From Lichenicola sp964248625 (GTDB lineage: Bacteria; Pseudomonadota; Alphaproteobacteria; Acetobacterales; Acetobacteraceae): DNA of 64,000 nt. Both the position numbers and the translations under genes were made by a program. The stretch covers positions 11,369-75,368 of the forward strand of contig CAXTZG010000006.1 of NCBI GenBank assembly GCA_964248625.1, in the 5' to 3' direction. The notes under the pieces were generated by a model. That model made no database searches. It was not told the DNA's origin and saw only the letters and a list, made by a program, of their open reading frames with translations. Position 1 is the stretch's first letter. Each line of letters begins with the position of its first letter. Positions 26,256 to 34,306 of this stretch are shown piece after piece.

Positions 26256-29098
26256 GGAACTGTCAGAGCCTGTGCGGCCGCTTGTCGGAGTTGCGTCTTC
26301 AGCCACAGGAGCTGACCTGCAACGGTGACGTGTATTTCCGCCATGATCGAAACAAGAGACTGATCGCGAAGTGCTGCAGCTGCAGCTGACACGATGTCGA
26401 TGGTAACCTCGCAGTCAGCCGCCAAACCATGGAGGCGCTGCATATCCTGCAGCAGATCAAGATCTGTGCTTGCACGGTGCTTTACCGGTGAATCAATACC
26501 GTCTGTCGGTTGCAAACGTACGGGAACCTTGTAGCGCTCCAGGAGCTGACGAAGATTATCGCGCTGACGAAGCAGTTTGGCTGCGAACGATCCGGCAGTG
26601 TCCCTCACGTCGGGAACATTGGAGTAGGTGGAGCTTAACTCCGCAAAACCCTCGGCCAAACGAGCATTGCTCACATTCAGCTTGCGAAGGTAATCTCCTA
26701 CATGGCTGCGCGCTTGCAACTGTGTTCCTTTCAAGGGCATAGCCGCAACAGACGGAGCAAGCGCATTGCCAGCTCCCGGAGCTTTGCCGCCAAAGCCTCC
26801 ATCGGACAAGGTCACGCTGACTGCAGCATACTTGAACTGCGGTTGCTTGCTGACAGGATCGCACGCGAATCGGGTAAGCTCGTTGGCGGCACGCAAGCCT
26901 TCCTGGCTTCCGCTGTTGCTGTAGTGGAAGGGAACAAAGACGTGTCCGTCCAGTCCATCACCGATGCGGGCGCGTGCCTGTATCGCGCCGCGTCGCGAGC
27001 GCAGGGACAGCATGCTTCCATCCTCCGCGCCGAGCCGCATTGCGTCAGCGCGGGTGATCTCGACAAACGATGCCGGTGCCGCGTCGTTCAGCTCCGCCAC
27101 CCGCCCGGTTTTCGTACGTGTATGAAACTGGGTGAGCACGCGGCCGGTCGAGAGGGCGAACGGATACTCGGGATCGGGCATCTCGGGTGCGGGCTGATAG
27201 TGGGCTGCCTTGAGAAAGGCCCGGCCTTGCGGGTTGCTGGCCTTGTAGTCCTCCGGGGTGACGGCGGCGCCGGTCTGCAGATCGTGACCGAAGGTCTGGC
27301 AGATGTCAGGGTGTGTGGGAAAGACGTGGTCCTCGTAAAGCCGCGTGGCGCCCTGGGGATGGGCCCCATTGCAAGGCCAGGGAATGCCCGAGCCGCCGGA
27401 CAGCTTGTCGTAGGTCAGTCCGGTATAGTCGCAGGGCCGCCCGCCCGAGCAGGCCTTCCAGGCGTCGAACGCCGCTTCCGGCGTGCGCCATTTGATCAGC
27501 GGCGCACCGTGCTGGTCACGGAAATCCATGCGCCTGGCGTAGTCCAGGAAGATGTCGAAATCGCTGCGTGCTTCCCCGGGCGGATCAACCGCTTTGTGGC
27601 TGATATGCACGGTGCGGTCGAAATTGGTGAAGGTCCCGGTCTTCTCCGCCCAGATCGCGGCTGGCAGAACCACGTCGGCGAGTTGCGCAGTTTCCGTCAT
27701 GAACGCGTCCTGCACCACCGTGAAGAGCTCCCGCCTCGCGAGAAGTGCGCGAATGCGCGGCAGGTCCGGCATGGACACCGCCGGGTTGGTGCACTGGATC
27801 CAGAGCAGACGGATCGTGCCGGCCTCGGCATAGCGGAAGATGTCCAGCGCCGTCGTCCCGGGCGCCCAATGCGGCAGCGTCGCCGGTGCAACGTTCCAGA
27901 GCCGGGCGAGCTCGGCGACATGGTCCGGATTCTGCCAGTTGCGGGAGCCGCTCAGGTCCTCGAAGACGCCGCACTCGCGGGTGTTCTGCGCGGTTGGCTG
28001 ACCGTTCATCTGCAGCACCCCGCAGCCGGGCCGGCCGATCAGGCCGCGCAGGAGGTGGATGTTGTTGATCTGGCAGGCGGACGCCGTGGCTTGGTGACTT
28101 TGATAGATCCCCTGCAGGCACGTGGAGACCAGGCTCGGCGCCTGGCCGATGATGGTGGCGGTCTTGCGGAGCAGCGCCTCCGGCACGCCCGTGATGCCCT
28201 GCACCCGGTCCGGCGGGTAGGCAGCCACCACGGCCCGCAGCGCGTCCATGCCTGTCGTGTGGGACGCAACGAAGCTCGTGTCGACGTGTCCGTCCTCGAT
28301 CAGCAGGTGCAGCAACCCGTTCAACAGCGCCAGGTTGGTGCCCGCGCGCGGGGCGAGCCAGATGTCGGCCTCGGCCGCGGTGGGCGTGCGGCGCGGATCG
28401 ATCACGATCAGCCCGGGCGGCGCGGCGCCACGGCGGCGATCCAGGATGCGCATCCACATGACGGTGGTGGTCAATGCCGGGTTGTGGCCGGCCAGCAGGA
28501 TGCAGGCGGTGGTGTCGAGATCCTCCACGCTGCCCGGCTGTCCGTCGGCACCGAAGCTTTCCTTCAGGGCAGCACTTGCCGTCGCCGTGCAGAGGCGGAT
28601 GTTGCCGTCGACATGCGGCGTGCCAAGGCCGGCCTTGGCCAGGACCGCCAGCGTGTAGTACTCCTCCAGCATCAGCTGGCCGCTGCTGTAGATGCCAATC
28701 GCGCCGGCGGTGAAGCGGTCGATCGTCTCACGGGAGCGGCGGACGACCAGGGACATCGCCTCATCCCAGCTCGCCTTCCGGAACAGTCCTCCGTCGCGGA
28801 TCAGGGGATGTGTCAGCCGGTCGGCGCTGTTGTTCGCTGCCCAGCCGTACAACCCCTTGGGACCAAGCCGGCCGCGGTTGGACCGGTCAAGCGGTCGCCC
28901 GCGAACCCCGACGATGCGGCCTCCCTTCACGCCGATGTCGAGCGCGCATCCGTTCGAGCAGAGCACGCAGGCGGACTGCACCCAGCGATCGGGGGTTGAC
29001 GTCGTCCGGAAGTCTACCCGCGAGGGCCAGGTGCCCTCACCAACAAAGGGCGTCCGTGCGCCCCAGGGATCGGAGATGCTGTCGCGGGAGTCAGCCAT
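26249..29098 (-). CDS. Molybdopterin oxidoreductase (NarB/NasA-like) with C-terminal extension
   Basis: A 949-residue bis-MGD enzyme of the DMSO-reductase superfamily, annotated in relatives as nitrate reductase or formate-dehydrogenase-like. Cys44, Cys47 and Cys51 (ACVLCSNGCALDIG) begin a [4Fe-4S] site, but the expected fourth Cys (family CxKG) is Gly79 in RLGPKGLYGW. The Mo ligand is probably Cys170 in NIRLCTATASAAL. CQINNIHLLRGLIGRPGCGV, TETAQLADVVLPAAIWAEKTG and YPFALSTGRVLTQFHTRTKT are the standard cofactor-binding segments. From ~residue 775 a ~170-residue, probably helical extension follows the normal end. There is no Tat signal, so it is cytoplasmic. It lies 48 bases after the Rieske-hemerythrin gene on the same strand, a likely redox partner. 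Confidence 0.82.
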   Translation of the reverse strand: MADSRDSISDPWGARTPFVGEGTWPSRVDFRTTSTPDRWVQSACVLCSNGCALDIGVKGGRIVGVRGRPLDRSNRGRLGPKGLYGWAANNSADRLTHPLIRDGGLFRKASWDEAMSLVVRRSRETIDRFTAGAIGIYSSGQLMLEEYYTLAVLAKAGLGTPHVDGNIRLCTATASAALKESFGADGQPGSVEDLDTTACILLAGHNPALTTTVMWMRILDRRRGAAPPGLIVIDPRRTPTAAEADIWLAPRAGTNLALLNGLLHLLIEDGHVDTSFVASHTTGMDALRAVVAAYPPDRVQGITGVPEALLRKTATIIGQAPSLVSTCLQGIYQSHQATASACQINNIHLLRGLIGRPGCGVLQMNGQPTAQNTRECGVFEDLSGSRNWQNPDHVAELARLWNVAPATLPHWAPGTTALDIFRYAEAGTIRLLWIQCTNPAVSMPDLPRIRALLARRELFTVVQDAFMTETAQLADVVLPAAIWAEKTGTFTNFDRTVHISHKAVDPPGEARSDFDIFLDYARRMDFRDQHGAPLIKWRTPEAAFDAWKACSGGRPCDYTGLTYDKLSGGSGIPWPCNGAHPQGATRLYEDHVFPTHPDICQTFGHDLQTGAAVTPEDYKASNPQGRAFLKAAHYQPAPEMPDPEYPFALSTGRVLTQFHTRTKTGRVAELNDAAPASFVEITRADAMRLGAEDGSMLSLRSRRGAIQARARIGDGLDGHVFVPFHYSNSGSQEGLRAANELTRFACDPVSKQPQFKYAAVSVTLSDGGFGGKAPGAGNALAPSVAAMPLKGTQLQARSHVGDYLRKLNVSNARLAEGFAELSSTYSNVPDVRDTAGSFAAKLLRQRDNLRQLLERYKVPVRLQPTDGIDSPVKHRASTDLDLLQDMQRLHGLAADCEVTIDIVSAAAAALRDQSLVSIMAEIHVTVAGQLLWLKTQLRQAAAQALTVPQ

Positions 29099-29146
29099 GC
29101 CGCTGCCGACGAGCTTTTCTGACGTGGAGGATCGGCGCGAGTATCT

Positions 29147-30640
29147 TCAGATCTTCTCCAGCAGGCTGATCTTCAACGCCCGGAATGCTCGGCGTGCCTG
29201 CGATGTGCGTTCCTTTTCCAGCAAGTGCTCCAGCTCGGCGCCAAGCTCCAGCAGGCGGCGCTCGCTCAGGCGTGCGGCTTCCTTGAACATCGACTTCTCT
29301 TCCGAGCCCGCATGGTGCAGGAACGCCGCCTGCAGCGCCGTCAGATGGGCCTCGAACTCCTGGCTGCCGAGTGGAAACTTGACGGTTTGTGCCAGCAGGT
29401 CGGCGAGCACGCCGTGCTCGGCATACGCGATCTCGGTATCCTCGCTGACGGTGCGCACGGCTGGATAGAAGATGGCGTCCTCGATGACCTCATGGATGTC
29501 CAGCTCGGCTGCCAGCGTGCGCATCAGCTCGTGCCGCTGCGCATCCGTGCCCGGTGCTGCCAGCATGCGCTCGAACATGCGGCGCATGAGCTCATGGTGC
29601 TCGTAGAGCACGGCCATGGCGGTTCGGGGAGCTGAAGCGTCCGCGTCCTGTCCGGGGAAGGCATCCGGCTTGCTGACACGGACGGCATCCGGCTCGTGGG
29701 CGAGTGAGGCGCTGGTCACCACGTGGTCACCCGGCTCCTGCTCGCGCCGCAGCTCGACCATGCCATCCTGTAGCCGCACCTCGTAGCGCGGCTGCGGGCA
29801 GGTGGAGGGACCCGTCGCAGGCTGTCCCGTCTTCAGGTCGAACCGCGAGCCGTGCCAGGGGCAGACCAACGTCCCGTTCAGCACCCACCCCTCGTCCAGG
29901 GGACCGCCAGCGTGCGCGCAACGGGCGCCCATGGCGTGCACGTGGTCGCCCTGGCGGACGAGCGCGATGCCGATCTCGCTGCGCGCCACCTCGTCCCAGA
30001 CGGCCACGCGATAGGGTTTGTTTTCGGGCAGGCTGGCGAACGTCGCGACGGCCGTAAACTCGCGCGGCACGGGGCTGCGGTCAGCGTGGTCCACGGCGGC
30101 CCGGCGGCGGTAGACAAGGTGGCCGCCCAGGTAGCCGCCAATGGTCATGGTCGCATAAGCGGCGGCACTCACCCATATCCCGGCAGCGCGGCGTTCCTGC
30201 CGGCGCAGACGGCCAGACCACAGGTTCAGGCCAAGCGTCGTGATGTTGACCGTGCCGTGCACGAGCCCGACCCGTTTGTCCCGTCCGTTCAAAGCCAGCC
30301 AGTCCGCCAGCCCGGTCGCGATGGCCGCCGTGGCGCCAACCGAGCCGGCTGTCAGCGCTACGTCCGCCGCGCGGACGGTGCTGCGGTGGCGCAGCAGGCC
30401 GACGGCGCCCAGCAGGTCCAAGCCGAATGCGAGGGTCCAGGTGCCGATGGGGATAGCCACGATCATGGGGTGGACGGGATGACCGTATGGTCGGCCGTGC
30501 AAGGTATCAGCCACCGTCTTGCCGGGCCGGCCGCCGAGCTGGCCGGTCCGGGAGATGGCCTTGCCGATCGCATAGGCGGGACGGTCCAGACTTTCGGCCG
30601 CTTCGATCTGGCCGATCAAAGCATCGAGGCTCTTTGGCAA
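29147..30640 (-). CDS. DUF2231-Rieske-hemerythrin fusion protein
   Basis: A 497-residue three-part protein. Residues ~50-175 form a four-helix DUF2231 membrane domain (HGRPYGHPVHPMIVAIPIGT). Residues ~195-300 form a Rieske [2Fe-2S] domain with Cys241/His243 (RCAHAGGPLDEG) and Cys260/His263 (VCPWHGSRFD). Residues ~340-480 form a hemerythrin HHE domain with EHHELMRRMFERM, His383/Glu387 (DIHEVIEDAIFYP), His409, His432, His442/443 and Glu447, enough for a di-iron site. The start is TTG with GGAG eight bases upstream. The combination suggests a membrane-anchored electron carrier with an O2-, NO- or peroxide-reactive iron centre. It is followed by the molybdoenzyme gene. Confidence 0.87.
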   Translation of the reverse strand: MPKSLDALIGQIEAAESLDRPAYAIGKAISRTGQLGGRPGKTVADTLHGRPYGHPVHPMIVAIPIGTWTLAFGLDLLGAVGLLRHRSTVRAADVALTAGSVGATAAIATGLADWLALNGRDKRVGLVHGTVNITTLGLNLWSGRLRRQERRAAGIWVSAAAYATMTIGGYLGGHLVYRRRAAVDHADRSPVPREFTAVATFASLPENKPYRVAVWDEVARSEIGIALVRQGDHVHAMGARCAHAGGPLDEGWVLNGTLVCPWHGSRFDLKTGQPATGPSTCPQPRYEVRLQDGMVELRREQEPGDHVVTSASLAHEPDAVRVSKPDAFPGQDADASAPRTAMAVLYEHHELMRRMFERMLAAPGTDAQRHELMRTLAAELDIHEVIEDAIFYPAVRTVSEDTEIAYAEHGVLADLLAQTVKFPLGSQEFEAHLTALQAAFLHHAGSEEKSMFKEAARLSERRLLELGAELEHLLEKERTSQARRAFRALKISLLEKI

Positions 30641-31164
30641 ATGAATTCTCCAGCAGGGAAATCATGGAGTCCGGCAACGCAGAGGCCAACACATCGTCGT
30701 CGGAGTGACACGCACGTGATAAGGATCGCTTGGGAACTTGGCACCCTACGGGATCAGACAGGAACCCGGTCAGCGGTCGCCGTAACAAGCATCCTCCGTC
30801 GCCTCAGGATCCGATATCGGCCGGATGGTCGTCATCGTGGTTGCGCCAGAACACCGTGAAGGACACATACCTACCGGCCAACACCCTCATCATCATGAAG
30901 CCGATGCGTTAGCGACCCGACGACCGCGAGCGGTTACCAGCCGTTCTTTGTATCCTGCAAAATCGTCGCAGTTTCCACAAAAACTAGCCTTATCATCAAT
31001 GATCCGCCGTAGAAGCATGGGCGTGTCTTGATGCCAGAATGTTGCTCCACTGTTGCAAGGAGAAACCGCAGTTGCGTTCCGGTTCAGAAAAAGCGCTGTT
31101 ACATGGATCGGGTGATGGTTTGCATCGGCCCTGTTCTTGAGTTCGTCAGACTGGATAAGCAAAG
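30641..31164. other. Gene-free stretch
   Basis: About 520 bases upstream of the Rieske gene. No gene is supported. Sequence near 30890-31030 is locally AT-richer and could hold promoters, but I could not define boxes. Confidence 0.4.
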
Positions 31165-31465
31165 ATCGGCCTGGCGAGGCGGATCATGCGGTTGACCTGA
31201 TCGACGCCATGCTGAGCGAGCATCGGGACATGAGAGCCGCCAGGGCATGCTCGGCCATGGCGTCTATCCCGGGGCGATCTGCACCGTGCTGGGCAAAGCG
31301 GTCTGGCATCGGACCAGCGCCACCCTGAACAACCGCTTCGAGCAGGATCATCGCGGCACCAAGGGCAGGATCCGACATGTGTGCGGCTTCAAGAGCCACG
31401 ACGCGACCGGCCGCTTCCGGTTCACAAGAAGCGCCCGAGCTGCGCTTGGGATCAGGCAGAACGCA
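31165..31465 (+). mobile_element. IS6-family transposase remnant
   Basis: Two frames carry pieces of an IS6/IS26-type transposase in correct order. DLIDAMLSEHRDMRAARA (from ~31190) resembles the segment after the first catalytic Asp, and LNNRFEQDHRGTKGRIRHV plus CGFKSHDATGRF (31325-31420) is the conserved C-terminal block with the catalytic Glu. A frameshift separates them, and neither the N-terminal half nor terminal repeats were found. Confidence 0.65.
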
Positions 31466-31556
31466 TGACCCGGCAAATTCCTATAAAGAGAATTCGAAAC
31501 GCTGGCGCAGGTGTGAGAACCTCAGAAGAGCTTCATGTCGGTTCTGCTTGCTTGGT

Positions 31557-32738
31557 TCAGGCCCCGCCGCGCAGCGGGCGAAAGAAGGCTTGTATGTCGG
31601 CGGCAAGTAGCTCCGGCTGCTCCATCGCCGCAAAATGGCCGCCAGCCGGCATTTCCGTCCAGCGATGGACGTCGAAGAAGCGTTGGGCCCATTCCTTGGG
31701 AGCGGTCGCGATGTCCTTCGGGAACAGCGCGAAGCCGGCCGGGGCGCCCTTCGAGCCAAGGAGACCTTTCGCCCCGTCGATTGCAGTTTGCACCAGCCCA
31801 GGCTTGGTAAAGTCGCGGTAGGCCAGGAAGGACGTGCCGATCGTTTGCGTGATCCAATAGAGCATGGCGTTGGTGATCAGCTCGTCGGGCGTGTAGCTGT
31901 TGCAGGGATCGCCGCCGCAGTCGCTCCAGGCCTGGAACTTCTCGACCGTCCAGGCCAGCAGGCCGGCAGGTGAGTCGTTCAGCGCCGCTGCCGGCGTCCA
32001 GGGCTTGGTGCCCTGGATGTGCATGTAGCCGCCACCTTCCGCGCGGAACCGCGTCACCGCCGCGAGATATCTGGCTTCGGCCGCGCTCACCTCCGCGGGG
32101 GACGCCTGGGCGTGGCCGAGCGGCACATCGGTCATGTGCACGCCCACGACGGCGCCAGCGTGATCGCGGGCGAGCTGTTCGCACACCATGCTGCCGATGT
32201 CGCCGCCGTGGGCGCCGTAGCGGGCGAACCCCAGCACATCGGTCATCAGCCGGTGGCACACGGCACCGAAGCGACCCTCGCCAGCGCCATGCGGGGCGCG
32301 GGTGGAGAAACCGTAGCCGGGCAGGCTGGGCGCGACCACCGTGAAAGCGTCGGCGGGATTACCGCCGTGGGCGCCGGGCTCGGTGAGCAGCGGGATCAGC
32401 TTGGCAAAGCGGTTGAAGCCGTCCGGCCAGCCATGGGCAAGCAGCAGTGGAAATGGTGCCGGGCCGCGTCCTTCCGCCTGCACGAAATGCATCGTGGTAC
32501 TGCCCACCGGCGCCTGAAACTGCGGCAAGACGTTGAGCGCCGCCTCCTGCGCACGCCAGTCGTAGCCATCCCGCCAACGGGCCACCAGGTCGGATAGCAC
32601 AGCGAGGTTCATGCCGTCCTCCCACCCGGGGGTCTCGGGCGATGGGGGCGGGCGAAAGGCGGCGAGGCGCCGGGCCAGATCATCGAGGACGGATTGCGGC
32701 ACGTCGATGCGGAAGGGCGTGAGGGGGGCTGTCATCAT
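31557..32738 (-). CDS. Epoxide hydrolase (EHN-type)
   Basis: A 393-residue microsomal-type epoxide hydrolase, opening epoxides to diols. The N-terminal EHN domain (residues ~5-105, FRIDVPQSVLDDLARRLAAF) precedes the alpha/beta core. HGWPD (102-106) supplies the oxyanion hole, Asp180 in AHGGDIGSM is the nucleophile, and GGHFAAMEQPE near the C-terminus holds the catalytic His. Tyr residues of the lid are plausible (GYMHIQGTKPWTP). I chose the ATG pair at 32738/32735. It is divergent from an AraC regulator 154 bases away, which may control it. Confidence 0.9.
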   Translation of the reverse strand: MMTAPLTPFRIDVPQSVLDDLARRLAAFRPPPSPETPGWEDGMNLAVLSDLVARWRDGYDWRAQEAALNVLPQFQAPVGSTTMHFVQAEGRGPAPFPLLLAHGWPDGFNRFAKLIPLLTEPGAHGGNPADAFTVVAPSLPGYGFSTRAPHGAGEGRFGAVCHRLMTDVLGFARYGAHGGDIGSMVCEQLARDHAGAVVGVHMTDVPLGHAQASPAEVSAAEARYLAAVTRFRAEGGGYMHIQGTKPWTPAAALNDSPAGLLAWTVEKFQAWSDCGGDPCNSYTPDELITNAMLYWITQTIGTSFLAYRDFTKPGLVQTAIDGAKGLLGSKGAPAGFALFPKDIATAPKEWAQRFFDVHRWTEMPAGGHFAAMEQPELLAADIQAFFRPLRGGA

Positions 32739-32892
32739 GCGACATCGAACGCCGCGCAGGCCCCGGCGATCCACGCCATGCAAGCGTCAGCCGGTTGATT
32801 CGCCGCTTCGGGCAAGTTCATGAGGGCCAACCCATGGATGCCGGGAGCCCGGCCCACTGGACGGTCCCTCGCGCGGCTCGTAAGCGGGTGCC

Positions 32893-33813
32893 ATGGCAGC
32901 CGATGAACTCGATCGACTTCTCACCACCTTGGCGATCCGCCTGCATGCGTGCTCCGTGTGTCAGATCCAGCACGGCTGGGGCCTCGCCTACTCGGCCTTC
33001 GACGCGATCACGATCCATTTCGTTCTGGCTGGACAGGGTGTCCTACGCGTCGGCACGGGTCCCATCCTGCCGTTCGCCGCACGGAGTGCACTCGTCGTGC
33101 CTGCGCACCAGCCGCATGTGCTGGGCGGGTCGGGACCGGGCATCCAGTTCCTGCGTGCCGATGAGCACTGCTCCATGCTCGGCGATGGCTTGGTTTCGTT
33201 CAGGGCCGGAGATGGCAGCCGTGACGTCCTCATGCTGTGCGGGATGATCTCTGCGTCCCACAACAGCGCGCTCGGTCTGTTCGAGCTGTTGCGCGAGCCG
33301 TTGATCCAAGACTTCTCCGCCGATGCCAGCATGTCATCCGTCTACGACCTGATGCTGGCCGAGGTCACGCGGCCGGGCCTGGGCATGCAAGCGATGACAG
33401 AGGTGTTGATGAAACAATGCCTCATCGCTCTGCTGCGGCAGCATCTTCTGCACGATGGTGCGGACTCGCCCTTGTTCACCGCTGTCCATCATCCGCGGCT
33501 CGCCCGTGCCGTGCTCGCCATCCTCGATCGGCCTGCCGCGTCGCATAGCGTCGGCAGCCTGGCTGATCTCGCAGGGATGAGTCGCGCATCGTTCGCCGAA
33601 CACTTCTCGATCGCGTTCCAGCAAGGACCGATCGACTTCGTGCAGAAAGTCCGTCTCCGCATTGCAGCGCGTCTCCTGACCACCACGGACCTGCCATTGA
33701 AGATAATCGCGCAGACCGTTGGCTATGCGAGCCATCCCTCCTTCAGTCGCGCCTTCAACAAAGCCTATGGCATCGACCCGCTGAACTTTCGTCGATCGGA
33801 CATGCCTCCATGA
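32893..33813 (+). CDS. AraC-family transcriptional regulator
   Basis: A 306-residue regulator with an N-terminal cupin-like (AraC-binding/cupin_6) domain (residues ~5-180; HFVLAGQGVLRV, ALVVPAHQPHVLGG). Its C-terminal double helix-turn-helix (residues ~205-300) contains LADLAGMSRASFAEHFSIAF and IIAQTVGYASHPSFSRAFNK, then GIDPLNFR. The domain order fits the subfamily that governs oxidoreductase and hydrolase genes next door. It is divergent from the epoxide hydrolase and just upstream of a phased direct repeat (33851-33889) and the catalase-like cluster, all possible targets. Confidence 0.9.
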   Translation: MAADELDRLLTTLAIRLHACSVCQIQHGWGLAYSAFDAITIHFVLAGQGVLRVGTGPILPFAARSALVVPAHQPHVLGGSGPGIQFLRADEHCSMLGDGLVSFRAGDGSRDVLMLCGMISASHNSALGLFELLREPLIQDFSADASMSSVYDLMLAEVTRPGLGMQAMTEVLMKQCLIALLRQHLLHDGADSPLFTAVHHPRLARAVLAILDRPAASHSVGSLADLAGMSRASFAEHFSIAFQQGPIDFVQKVRLRIAARLLTTTDLPLKIIAQTVGYASHPSFSRAFNKAYGIDPLNFRRSDMPP

Positions 33814-34306
33814 TCAGCCCTGATACTCACAAGCCGTCGAGTCAGCGCTCTTACCAGATCGTCCAACTCAGTTAGCAGATCGTCCAAGTGCTTGGTTTGT
33901 CGGAAACCCGGCCAAAGCCCACTCCTTACGGCCGCAAGATCCAGTCCTGGGCACTTCCGTGGCGCCTGGTCGGTTGGCGCTGCAGCACGAAGGATCACCC
34001 GCCGATGCACAGCACCCGCTCGTTGATCCTGGTGACCGCCCCGGCCGTGCTCGCCAAATGCCAGATGGCGTCGATGGTTCCGGACCCCACCGGCGGGCCG
34101 ACGCAGACATGCTGCGGGTCCTGACCGCGTTACCGGTCGAGCAGGCGCGTGCGCAGTCCATGCCGGGCGGCGCTGCGACCATCATTGCAGTCTCGATGGA
34201 CCTGCCCGCCAAGATGCCGGTGGCAGACGCGTGACCGACATCCAGGTCGCTGGGGCTGCCGACCAGCCGGCGTGCTCAATCCCACTGATGAGTTAAGGAG
34301 GACCAA
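33814..34306. other. Intergenic region with phased direct repeat
   Basis: About 490 bases between the AraC gene and the catalase-like gene. It holds an 18-base direct repeat with 21-base phasing (33851-33889) and a possible gene remnant at ~34100-34233 that I cannot identify. AGGAGG at ~34295-34300 is the ribosome site of the next gene. Confidence 0.5.
33851..33889. repeat. 18-nt direct repeat, 21-bp phasing
   Basis: TTACCAGATCGTCCAACT at 33851-33868 recurs as TTAGCAGATCGTCCAAGT at 33872-33889, with 16 of 18 bases identical and exactly 21 bases between equivalent positions (two helical turns). AraC-type dimers commonly bind direct half-sites with this phasing. It starts 38 bases after the AraC gene. 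Confidence 0.6.

Noticed and set aside
26702..28999. A 765-codon open frame opposite the molybdoenzyme gene
   Set aside because: Antisense shadow of the molybdoenzyme; composition is Arg/Gly/Gln-rich and there is no start signal.
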